Assembly: GCA_020746875.1 (NCBI GenBank)
Contig: JAGTJL010000003.1
Span: 2,480,001 to 2,544,000 of the forward strand
Length of the DNA stretch: 64,000 bases
Direction of reading: 5' to 3'
Origin: Rhexocercosporidium sp. MPI-PUGE-AT-0058
Lineage: Eukaryota; Ascomycota; Leotiomycetes; Helotiales
Positions 48,514 through 59,000 of the stretch are shown piece after piece. The position numbers were made by a program, and so were the translations under genes. The notes under the pieces are model-generated. The model ran no database searches. It was not told where the DNA came from and saw only the letters and a program-made list of their open reading frames with translations. Position 1 is the first letter of the stretch; each line of letters begins with the position of its first letter.

Positions 48514-49288
48514 TCAATGATGCTTAGCTACATGAGTGACCAGATCCTTCTTCTCCTGAAAGTCTTTCACACACTTCTCGCACTTCCATTTCCGAATCTC
48601 CTTGTGCACCAAATCGACGTGGCGTTTTCGGAGATCGTTTTTGGGAAAGCTCTGTGTGCACTGGGTACATTTGTAGGGGAGCTGTAGGCCGTGCTTTTCC
48701 TTCTGGTGGCGGGTCCAGCCACTCTTGTGACGGATATGCTTGTTGTGCTCGACGCAGTAGAATTTGTAGCCTGTCTTTAGAGGAAGAGCTGGGGCGGTAG
48801 CAGACAGAGCCAAGAGAATTGGTGGTGTGGTAGATGTGGCTGGGAGTACTGGAACACCATAACCGCGACTGACTATGAATTGAAACAGAGGAGGTGCGGA
48901 AAGGAGCGTGGAGGATTTATTGCCAGTGCTGGTCGGTCGACTGCTGTTCTGATCACTGGTGATAACGGCAGCAGAGGGAGGAGCTGGTCGGCTGCTGTAT
49001 CAGATGTTAGCAAGTTATTCCTCAGACGTTGGCAATTTATTCCTCAGATGTTCAAGCAATCCTAGGAAGATATGAAGTGGTATACTAACCTAGGCAATGG
49101 AGTGCGAGTAGCAACAGAAGAAGCAGAGCTAGCAGGAGTTGGTCGACTGCTATACAGGATGTCAGTAGTTTGGTCTCTCAAAAACTCAAATAAAGCCATG
49201 AACACACAAGGAGAAGTACTGACCTTGGCAGCGGAGTCCGAGCAGGCTTTGTAGCAGCAAGATCTCCCTTCGAGTGAGAAGAAGACAT
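48514..49288 (-). CDS. C2H2 zinc-finger protein 1
   Basis: Three exons, complement(48514..48994, 49090..49149, 49224..49288), give 201 aa, with phase-2 junctions that each rebuild a serine. The N-terminal half is Ser/Thr/Pro-rich and disordered. The C-terminus has three tandem fingers: FYCVEHNKHIRHKSGWTRHQ, YKCTQCTQSFPKNDLRKRHV and WKCEKCVKDFQEKKDLVTHV, each closed by a second His. The first finger has only one Cys where C-x2-C is expected (CVEH), so it may be degenerate or CHHH. The protein probably binds DNA or RNA. The short exons 1 and 2 end in nearly the same peptide (ARTPLP and TRTPLP), and exons 2 and 3 begin alike (SSRPTP and SSRPAP), which points to exon duplication. Confidence 0.82.
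49002..49066 (-). repeat. 22-bp tandem repeat inside an intron of zinc-finger gene 1
   Basis: Plus-strand units at 49002-49023 and 49024-49045 differ at a few positions (AGATGTTAGCAAG.. and AGACGTTGGCAAT.., both ending TTATTCCTC). A partial third unit starts at 49046. The last unit, at the intron's 3' end, contributes the acceptor region. Confidence 0.75.
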
Positions 49289-51304
49289 CTTGGAGGCACT
49301 CGATGGTGGTACAACCACAGAGTGTTGTGGTGTGTTGAGGTTGTTGTTGTTCCTGATCGGAGGAGACGAACGAGCGACGCAGCGAGAAATTTATATCTTC
49401 CTCTCCGAAGCAACCGATAAGGATGATTAGAATTACGCTAGCGCTCGCTCCTCAAGACGCTAATGGGCTTTTTTGGCCGTCCATACTTGTCTCTTTCGCG
49501 GCTCAGTTTACATTGTTTGAATTCGTATGTGACAAGATTAAATTTGAAGCTTTTGGCCTCCAACTTAGGGGCAATTGAGGACTTTCTGTTGCTATTTGCG
49601 ACGTGGGATAGCAATGAGGGCAATTTGGTATATAATTGAACGTGTAAGAGGCGTAAATCATTGTACAAGTTTAATTTGTAGGTAGTTAACTTCATATACA
49701 GCTCCTAAACTTCAGACAGAGACCAATTCAAGAGTTTTGATGTGGCAGAACACCCCAAAAGCAACGAGAGCAAGTTGACAACCATTTCAATGTGTATGTA
49801 TGATTAAAGATACTCATTCCTACCGTTCACAGGAGGTCAAAATGCTCGACGGTGACAAAGTATTCGTTTTGGCAGAGCTGTAAACTTTACGGGGGACAGA
49901 AGGGGCATCACCTCAAATGAAATTGCAGTAAATATGCTCCGTAACCATCTCCGTATCGAGTACCTCATACAGCTCTAGCCCTAATCCCAATTGTGTAATT
50001 TTGCTTGCCCTCAGAAGAATTAACACCCTACCAATGCATGTGATGGTGCCACCGCTCTAGCCAACTCAGCTTCCAAATCATGTCCCCCTCGCACTCTCGC
50101 TCTCCGTTATATAGGTCTCCGATCAGCAGCGAAGGTTCTTCGAATGGCATTGGCAGCGTAGCGTTGATAGTAAACGCAAAAGCTGTGGTGATGTGCGAGA
50201 TCCAAGAGTAGGTGGCAGCAATGTGCAGGTTTTCGAAGATGCAGGATGACCTGCCAGTGGTGGATTAGATTTGACGCCACTCGGAGTGTGGTAGCAATGA
50301 AGAGCTTAAGAGTTACTGAGGAGGGGGTATTAGAGGTGGAAGACTAAGCTCAGTTACGAAGCCTTTGCAGGGGCATGGAATCAGCAGGAGGTGCTTGCGG
50401 AAGATAGTTTGAGCTAGGCGTTGAGGGCGGAGCTCTAGGAGAAGCTTTTAGGACAAAGTTGAGGGATATGATGGTAAGCAGGTAAAAGGGTAGAAATCAA
50501 GTCGCGTTTTGTGCTCCATAGAGGGGTTTTCGTAAAGTATTATGTCTGATGAGATTGAAAAGAAGTTGTTGCGATTGGAAGGTGATGAGAGGCCGTCACT
50601 GGCCAAAAATTAGCCCCACAATTAGCACAGCACGAGACTGGCACTGCCATTCGACTTTTGAAGTCAAGAAGTAGTTCGAACTTCAGCATTTATGGCTTCA
50701 GGTTCTTGAATATTTCAAATATGACACTTTTGGGTTTGGGATGTCGTCCAGCGTTTCCCCACGGTGCGTTCGCGTATTTCAAAACACTTAGTCGCCCGCT
50801 CAAAACGGACTCGCGTATTTCGAGAGCCTAGTTGGACGCTACGATAGCAACCAAGAGTCTTCCCCAAGCACTATAAACCTAAAGACATTCATAGAAAAGA
50901 GTGAGTCCAGGAAAGACAAATCTTGCATTTGTTATATCGTTTCGACATCATCTATACATAGAATAACGGATGCAATACGTTGCCAGTCTCTTGTCTGCTA
51001 GCAGACACAATCTGAATTTTATGTTATGTGATGCATTTCTTTCTCAAAGGTTAGCTAACAAACTGTGAGGTTCGGCGTTGAGAGGAAAGTACAATGAGTT
51101 CTGCTTCCTCTGCTCTGCGTCAAGAGAAACCTGCATATCTGTCCAGAAGAAGTGAATTAATTGTTGGATTTCAGGTGTTTGTACCATTCCACACTTGTTA
51201 TCCCTCCTATAAACAACCTAGAGGCACCCATTCCATTCCAAGTTTCCCATACAGGCTCACTTGTGCGCAATTCTGCGGTGGCGGGGCCAGTGACCTCTAG
51301 AGAT
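49289..51304. other. Intergenic stretch between zinc-finger genes 1 and 2
   Basis: About 2 kb. No supported gene. Short open stretches only, for example 49438-49695 (-), which has no recognised domain. CGCGTATTTC occurs twice (about 50769 and 50811). If zinc-finger gene 2 has a further 3' exon, it would lie at about 51120-51300. Confidence 0.4.
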
Positions 51305-51838
51305 CTACCTGCTACAAATATGGCACAACTTGTCCGTATCTTGGTGCTCGTGGTGGATGGTCTTTCGGTGACAAGTGTACGCGCTTTGGCTTGAAAATGC
51401 CTTGTTGCAGCAGGCGAATTGGTCTGGCGCTGAGACGGAGGATGGGTTGGAAGTGGAGATGGAGGTCGATGCGAAGAGAGTGGCAACGGTGGGAGCAGCT
51501 TGATCTTGCTCGACTCGATGTCTCTTGAGGCTTGCAGGCGATGTAATAGCAGAGGAATATTCGGTGGTGGAGGTAGAGGCGGAAGAGGAGACCAGAGCAG
51601 CAGCGGGGTTTTGGGTGATTGAGGACGAAGCAGAAAGGTTTGGCTCAGGCTCTGGGTCAGCAATTAACTCCGAGTCAGAGTTTTGCTCATTGCCACCGCC
51701 ATTGAGAGAGGCGATGTATTCAGCGGAGAGTTTGATAGAGTCGTCGTAGCCACGCTTGCGGCGGAGGGTTTCAACGGATGGAGAGAATGGAAGGCGGTCG
51801 AGGGGGCGTCTTGGGAGGACGTGGCGGGAGCGAGCCAT
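51305..51838 (-). CDS. C2H2 zinc-finger protein 2
   Basis: Open frame of 178 aa starting MARSRHVLPRRPLDRLPFSP. Most of it is Ser/Ala/Thr-rich and disordered, with a basic patch (SLKRHRVEQDQ). Near the end is a finger-like region FACCNKAFSSQSAYTCHRKT followed by IHHEH, then DKLCHICSR, the start of a second finger. The frame stops right after CHICSR, at a GTAGAT that could be a donor. A CAG at about 51165 could join a short exon ending RYAGFS. The C-terminus is therefore uncertain. Composition and position suggest relation to the zinc-finger genes on either side. Confidence 0.6.
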   Translation of the reverse strand: MARSRHVLPRRPLDRLPFSPSVETLRRKRGYDDSIKLSAEYIASLNGGGNEQNSDSELIADPEPEPNLSASSSITQNPAAALVSSSASTSTTEYSSAITSPASLKRHRVEQDQAAPTVATLFASTSISTSNPSSVSAPDQFACCNKAFSSQSAYTCHRKTIHHEHQDTDKLCHICSR

Positions 51839-52767
51839 TGCGAGGTTGTTCTTTGGGTTTGCGAGGGGTATTTTGCTGTTTGTTTGGGACTTAGGGCTGT
51901 TATTGTAGTGTTGTGTTGTTGAAAGCGGTTGATGGTGTTGTTTGAAGGCAGTGGAAGCTGGGGGTCACTTGAAAGATTACGGCCCCACAATGGTCTGGAT
52001 GCGAGGTTGTTTCGCATTCGAGATCTATTAACTCAAATTTTTATTTAATTGCACTCTCAATCTTGTCTGGACTTCGAAGATATGCTATGTGTCGATGTTG
52101 AGTTATAGGAAGTTGAAAATGGTACTCGCTTAACACTTACTCACTGGAATGGATAACCTAGCTCCAGCTCAGCGGGCCAGGTAAAAAGCAGTTTCGATGT
52201 GCAATTCGTTGTGCATATGTTAACAAGTAAAGTTTATGTAATAAAGAACTGTCTTGAGTGTTTAGATCATTGAGCCAACACGCGTTAAAGATAAAATGGC
52301 TTAGATTAAACAAGGCAGAACATAGGATGTTGGATCTGTCTTGTCCAACCAAGATAATTTGAAGAGAAAAAGATAAAAAAGGAAATTTATATGACTGAGA
52401 AAGCTTTTCCTTATTTACAAAGACTGGATGGCAGGAAGGAATGAAATTGGGGAGGCACGAGAACAAGAAGTCACGAACTCAACAAAGGAAAGCATACCAA
52501 GAACAATTATTACGGTATTCTTCATTCGTTTTCTTTTCCATAGCAAGCTCGCAATGTCACAACCCTTCTGGTATCTCTGATAACACACATGTCCCCTGTC
52601 CTCGCATCAATTGTTTCCCTCTGCCCTAAAGGATTATCGATTGACCAGAGTGACATTGTTCTGTTTCCAAATTCTTCAAATCACCAGATCATTCCTCTAT
52701 CCAGACAGGATACTCCGATCCATCCGATATCTCACAGTTTCTCTGTCTTGATACCGAGCAACTCAAC
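51839..52767. other. Spacer between zinc-finger genes 2 and 3
   Basis: About 930 bp. The open stretches here are short or shadows. I see no gene. Confidence 0.4.
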
Positions 52768-53720
52768 TCAAACCGCCTTGGGATGGCCTGTTTCTGCCCG
52801 GTGAGCCTCCTCTTCAGCCTTCGTCGCGTAAGCCTGCCCACAACCGCAAATCGAATAGGATCTCTTTACTGCTACATGAGTTGTGTTGATGTGCCTGTTG
52901 AGTCTGTAGATCTTCCACTGAAATGGAGTCAGTTTTGTATTCAGCAAATGAGCGCATCTCGTTGACCGTCAAGACATGCTCGCAGACTCAAAAGCTCAGT
53001 TACGTTGGAACGAGGGGAAGAAATAGACCTACGTTCTTCTTGTCACAGCCAACCCATGGACAGTGCCAGGTCTGTGCTTTGGGGGGGTTGGGTGTGCCTG
53101 GAGTTCCGACCTGAACGAAGGCTCCAGTCGCTGGGCAACCTGGCTCCATGAAAGGCGGGGGTACTACGAAATCAAGTGCGGTCGGGGCACCGCGAAGCTG
53201 TGGGACTGATGGTTGTGGAATGGCAACGAGCTTCAAGGCGTTGTCAAGTCGGTATCCGGGTGGTACGGGGACGATTTTGGATGCATCATCGAGCCCATAA
53301 CCGGCTGGTACGGGGACAATCTGCATGTTCTCGTTGAAACCATGTGGTGTTCTCAGAAGATGCGCCAACCTCAAGTCTTTATTGTCGAAGGTCATCTTGC
53401 ACAGGTCGCAGATAAGATCTTCAGGTACGGAAGCTGGTTGCTTAGGTTCGTTTCCAACCCAGATGGGTGGCATTACGAGTTTGATGAGAGGACGGGGGGG
53501 AGGGGGCGTAGGGCTCAATGAGAAACGGCTTCGGTAGTCGAGATCGCTGTCGCTCTCGGCGTCATGGCTATTTCAATGATTAACTATGAAATATAAGGTA
53601 TGAGTCTGCGTACCTGTAGACCATCATCCTTGGAAGGGGGGCTCCGGCCACCATGTCGCTCTCCTCACTCGACTCTCTCTTCCTCTTGTTGCGCGCGTTG
53701 CGACACCCACTGCTGTTCAT
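52768..53720 (-). CDS. C2H2 zinc-finger protein 3
   Basis: Three exons, complement(52768..52917, 53033..53567, 53614..53720), phase-consistent, give 263 aa. It starts MNSSGCRNARNKRKRESSEE, with a basic nuclear-localisation-like stretch. Fingers: LICDLCKMTFDNKDLRLAHL followed by H; WHCPWVGCDKKN, spliced to WKIYRLNRHINTTH; and YSICGCGQAYATKAEEEAH, ending in H. Between the first and second lies a 15-residue repeat (IVPVPAGYGLDDASK, then IVPVPPGYRLDNALK). The splice inside a finger, with the Cys pair on one exon and the His pair on the next, supports the model. Probable DNA- or RNA-binding protein of unknown target. Confidence 0.8.
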
Positions 53721-54568
53721 CGTTGCTGCGATACTGACTCGTTTCTATAGAGTTGTTGAAGTTGCTCGAAGAAAGTAGTTAGGAAAGTGGGAATCGATCT
53801 CGAAATGATGTTCGAGATCCCTTTGGAGAGAGGCGAGTTCGAGAACGTGGAGGGGGCAGAAGCTACCAGTCACGTTCACGTCGATTCCGAGAATAAAGTT
53901 GGTAGCCGCTAGCACCGCTAGCGCTAGACTGTTCTACCGATCGCCTCATTGCCATTCACAAATCGCTAAATCAAGAGCCTTGTCGCGCTGTATGGTCCAC
54001 GCTTCCAGTGGCTTAGCAACATCAACTCAAGATGCCCTTCAGCTGGATGAAATCACTGCGATCGGTTTGAATCACTTGAGGTCATTTAGAGTTGAACTAT
54101 AGAAATGATAGATATGAAACACAAAGGGATGCACTGCTGGCCTGCTAGTTCTGGATTCTGCTGGACTGCAACCCAACTTGACCGCTTCGATTGTCTGTTT
54201 AGCAAAAATCAACAATCAAAGCTACGTAATATCAAAATATGCACAGCCGAAAAATCAAAAATCTCCATACCTTTATCTTCAGTAACAGGGAATGGAATGC
54301 CATGCTATGATTGTCTCACATGAGGCTGCTCTTTTTTTGTTGTTTTCCCTTTTACAAGCGACATTAAGCGATATCGCCACCAAGCCCCGCTTATTTGCGG
54401 AAAACTTTCATCCACCCCTCGAGTATTTAACTTTTAACAACACGTCACTATTCCAAGAACATCACCTCATACATTGCTCTATATATTGACACCAAATCCC
54501 CACACTAACATCACCAATCTATCCAAGTTGGTCTCCAGGACAGAACCACCTTCGAACAAAGAGATAAG
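53721..54568. promoter_or_regulatory. Divergent upstream region of zinc-finger gene 3 and reductase 2
   Basis: About 850 bp without a supported gene. The last 150 bp before 54569 contain an AT-rich GAGTATTTAAC (about 54420) that could be a core promoter for the reductase. GCTAGC-type short palindromes cluster at about 53908-53926. Confidence 0.4.
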
Positions 54569-55585
54569 ATGACTGCAACGATGAAGGCTTGGCAATATAG
54601 CTCCTCGAGCGGGGCACTCGAGAAAAACATCCACCTTAACCCCAACGCCGCCAAACCAGCACCAAAGCCAACAAAACCAGAGATGCTCGTGGAAGTCATC
54701 AGTATGAGTCTGAACCCCGCAGACTACAAGCTAGCGGAGATGGGAATGCTTGGAAAGGTTGTGGTATCCAAACCAGCAAGTCCAGGGTTGGATTTCAGCG
54801 GTCGAGTCGTGACACTTGGAAAAGAGACGGACGTGTTCAAAGTCGGCGACTTAATTTTTGGGCGGCTTGAACCAACGCAGTTTGGGACTCTGGGGCAGTT
54901 CGTCGTTGCTAGCTACGATGCGTGTGCTGTGCTTCCTGAGGGGGTAGATCCGGATCACGCGGCGGGCGTTGGGACTGCGGGTCTCACTGCGTACCAGACT
55001 ATCGTCCCGAATGTGAAGGCTGGGGACAAGGTCTTTGTCAATGGGGGTTCAGGATCAGTAGGCGCTTTTGGAATTCAAATCGCAAAGGCAATCGGATGTC
55101 ATGTTACAGTCTCGTGTTCGACTGCCAAAATCGAGCTGTGCAAGCAATACGGAGCGGACGAAGTTGTCGACTACACTGCAACAGACGTCACCAAGAAACT
55201 CATTGAGAATGGTCTGATCTACAGTCTCATCGTCGACAACGTCGGGACTTCTCCAAAGGATCTATACAGCAGTGCAGACAAGTTCCTCTTACCAGCCGGC
55301 AAGTTCGTGCAAGTGGGCGGCAGCCCATCTCTCGAGACGGCCAAGGTCTACATGAGCCGATTGTTCTTGCCGAGGGTTCTTGGGGGCGGAAGCAGGAAGT
55401 TCGAGGCCTTCTTCACGCAGAATAGCAGGGATGGTTTGGAGCGGATTGCGGCGTGGATCCTCGATGGGAAACTCAAAGTACCTGTTGAGCAGGTTTTCGA
55501 GTATGAGGATGTGCCGAAGGCGATTGAGCTCCTGAAGGGGGGGAAGAGCAAGGGGAAGATTATTGTGCATGTAACTAGCAAGTAA
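54569..55585 (+). CDS. Zinc-independent medium-chain dehydrogenase/reductase, paralogue 2
   Basis: Intronless, 338 aa, predicted NAD(P)H-dependent enoyl or quinone reductase. MTATMKAWQYSSSSGALEKN opens the GroES-like fold. NPADYK, GLDFSG, the nucleotide-binding loop NGGSGSVGAFGIQ and GCHVTVSCST follow in the same order as in the gene at 6470-7621, so the two are paralogues. Catalytic-zinc ligands are absent. It lacks the small first exon of its paralogue. There is no biosynthetic gene cluster around it. Confidence 0.9.
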   Translation: MTATMKAWQYSSSSGALEKNIHLNPNAAKPAPKPTKPEMLVEVISMSLNPADYKLAEMGMLGKVVVSKPASPGLDFSGRVVTLGKETDVFKVGDLIFGRLEPTQFGTLGQFVVASYDACAVLPEGVDPDHAAGVGTAGLTAYQTIVPNVKAGDKVFVNGGSGSVGAFGIQIAKAIGCHVTVSCSTAKIELCKQYGADEVVDYTATDVTKKLIENGLIYSLIVDNVGTSPKDLYSSADKFLLPAGKFVQVGGSPSLETAKVYMSRLFLPRVLGGGSRKFEAFFTQNSRDGLERIAAWILDGKLKVPVEQVFEYEDVPKAIELLKGGKSKGKIIVHVTSK

Positions 55586-56079
55586 TGGTGAAATTTGATA
55601 TGAATGCGGACTTGAAGACTGGCTCTGACTGGGAAGTCTGGACGCTTTTGGAGATAATTATTTTGGATGTACGGCATCGATCAGCATGTGAAGTGAGAGC
55701 GAATAACACAAGAATGCCTCAATAATGTTGCTGCGTTATTGCGAGACATTATGGTCAACTCGGAATCCTTTTCTTAAAGGCAGGGACATATATCAAGACT
55801 TGCAATCACCTTCGTCAATCATGTTATCTTCGTCATAGAAGGACAATGAGGCAAATTAATTGTGATATCATACAACTCAACATTCAGATCCTCGGGTTCA
55901 AAGTTCAAAACTAAACTGAGGCTAGAGACGCTTTCGAAGCAAATAGCACTTTCACCATGGACTTCAGATCTGATATAATGTGCAATGTCAAGAGTAGGTT
56001 TCCTAGCCTCAGAACGAAATCCCAATTCGGCAGCGAAAAAGATAACATATCGCTAGACATTATCCGCCAATTCCCTCCC
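55586..56079. other. Convergent spacer
   Basis: About 490 bp between reductase 2 (+) and the vWA-RBR gene (-). It holds only presumed 3' UTRs. Confidence 0.4.
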
Positions 56080-59000
56080 CTATTCCACGTCATCATAATC
56101 GAAATCATTTGCATCCTCAGCCTCGCCATAATAACCTCCATGTTCTGTGCTCATATGAGCGTAAATACTGTTCTGATCGGACTTTACCCCGCAGTAGAAG
56201 CACCAGTGGGTACCGCATCCAGCAACAGTACAAGTGATGTGATCGCATCCACTTGTCTTCTCCGTCATGGTACCACATCCAGGACACTTCTTGATGTGCT
56301 CCGTCTTCAAACCCTCTGATTCTCTGCAAACATCACAGTTCCAGTTCGTCACTTCCACCGGAGCACCGGCCGCACAAACACGTTCCATGAACCGCTTCGC
56401 ACGGCCACACCCTATACACCAAGCGGAGATCCACTCCCCTTTCTCTTCGACTGCCGTTCGCAGGTCCCCGACCGCGTGAATGCCCATACCATACTTGGAG
56501 AGTGTTTTGGCTGTTGGGTTTCGTCGACAAAATGGGCAGGAAAGAGCAGCGGTGTTGATGATCTTCCCCGCTGCGTTCAGACCGTACCAGCCATTCAGAC
56601 AACCCTTGCAGACCTTCTGGAGACATCCGGATCGACCGCACGCCCAGAGGAGATTGCCCTTTCGAGAGTCAGAGAAACACAGAGAGCAGGTCCCAGATTC
56701 TGTCTTTCGGCTGTTGACCCATTTCTGGAGATCTGCAATCAGGTCCGCGGTATTGCGCACTTTCTTACCTGCCAATGTGAGGCTGTAGTTGGCAAATGGG
56801 AATACTACGAATTTATTGCAGAAATCATCCATTGTGCCTGCAGAGAGTGTGTGATAGAGGGAGCGCTTGTTGAAGGGCTCTAGGATTTTCTTGTCATTCC
56901 GCAGAAGCCAGTTGGTTGTGTTTTCGACGCTGAGAATGGATGCCGTAGTTTCGACATCAACAACGGTATTCCGGCCGCTGGTACACGCATAACATTCGAA
57001 CTCTGATACCCCACTTGGGCGGTACGCCGCTGGGAAAATGACTCTGTTCAGGCATTTGGTGCATTCAAGAATGGGAGCCAACTTCCCTTCTCGACAGTAA
57101 TGGCACTTTGGCTTGACGTTCAGGAGTTCTGGGCTGTAGACAACATAGTGTGCTCGGCACGTGCGAATGTTACATTCTACCCACGTTGCAGGTGTTGTCT
57201 CAGTATCGTCTTTATTCACACGTGCTGTGATGGAAGTCTGTCTGTCGGCGGCAGATGTGTAGTGAGACCAGAGGCAAAGGCCGCATTTTCCATTGGCGCC
57301 CATGATGGTAACGGATCGGGGGTACTGGCAGGATTCGCAGATTACCGTCGGTCCAATAGCTACAGAAGTCTTTTCTGGAGACCAGCCAATTCGAGCCTTT
57401 AGGGTTGTATCCATATTAAGCTCAAGCATCTTGTAAGAAACAAGTCGTTCAAACAGAGCTTGGTCGTCGGAATTGAGAAGGGATTTGGTAGTGTTCGACT
57501 TTGAAAGAGAAGTTAGTACATCGAATTTCCCCAAACGAGCTCGCTTTGCGGGTCGCTCATGCTTGGATCCAACGAAACCCGATTTCAAGCTTACCTCGTC
57601 TCCTGCCTTTCCGTGTCTCTTCTTGTACGATTGATCTGCGTCAAGTAAGAGGGATAGACAACCAACGTTCCATGTCTCAGGAATCTCTAGATCATTCCAC
57701 CGATCTTTCCAAAGCAACATTTCCCTATCGGCTGCTTCGAAAAGGGGCTGAATGCCCAGGCGTATGCTGAGTGCCGCAAGGAGGGCAGCTGGTCGGGCTG
57801 AAAGCATTGTTCCGGGAACGACAATGTGAAGAAAGATCTTCCAGAATCTCCGCTTATATTTGTCTGACGCTAGCACCATGGGAATTCTTGCAATCTTAGT
57901 TTCCGAAACTGCGGCAATATGGGCAGGCAAGTCCTCAGCGGATTTGATGTATGTAAGTCGTGTCAGAACTTTACCGAGGCGACGAAGGATCCTGTAGTCG
58001 CATGAACGGCCAATTTCTAGAAGCTCATCCCGACGAAAGGAAGTTATTTCCATGCTGCCATCATCGTCGTCCTCAGTTGACTTGCCAAAAGCCAAGGTTG
58101 GATCAAGACAGACACATGGAAAGCGCTCAGATTCTGGTACCGAGTTGATCGCGTCCATCACTTCGGCAGTGTAATCATAAGACTCTTCCAACCATACCTT
58201 CATCCTCGCCTTCTCCTCTGTATCCTGGACTCGATCTACCTGCAGGCCGAAAGCAGTAATTACTTCGTCACGCGCTGGATTGTCTCGGTCGTTGCAGACT
58301 GCTCTCCACAATGATCCGAACACGGGATTGATTGTTATGGCAGAAACATCGTCTGAGATGATCATTTTGAGCTGCTCTACTGCTATCTTCTTGTAGTTGG
58401 GGTCGGCGGTGTATCGTTTGGAGAAGTCCTGAACAGGAGTGGCTTTCTTTGGCAAATACTTCTTCAGTGTCGCTGCTGATGCTCTGACTTTTGTGATGTT
58501 ATCGGCACCTTTCTTGTTCATGATCTTTTCTTCAGGGCTGATGATGGTGTCATATGAAGATGTTGATGTAGCCCAGAAGAAACGACTTGCTGCGAGATCC
58601 TTCTCGTTTGCCAATTTGCTCATACCGTCGACGCTGATATACCTTGTCAGGTAGGCTGGAAAGTCGCCAGTAGCAGAAGCACCTGTCTTCTCAGCTCCCA
58701 TCCATGCAAGTAGAAGTTCTACGGTAAATGTCGAAATCGTAGCAGGCTTTGAGTCAGCGAGATAGAAGCAAGCTCCACCAGTTCTTGCCGATAGATAATT
58801 GTAGTATCCGCTAACATCAAATCGTATGTCGTGCTCGAGGATACTGAATACCACGGCCTTCTTGTCACCCAGACGCTTGGAAAGCCACTTGGTTGATGTT
58901 ACCCAGTCAACAAAATTCTGTCCAAATCCTCCATAAGACGATTTGTCGCTCAAGGCCTTATGCTCTGCGCCAAGATTGGAACTCCTGTCGGTCACACTTC

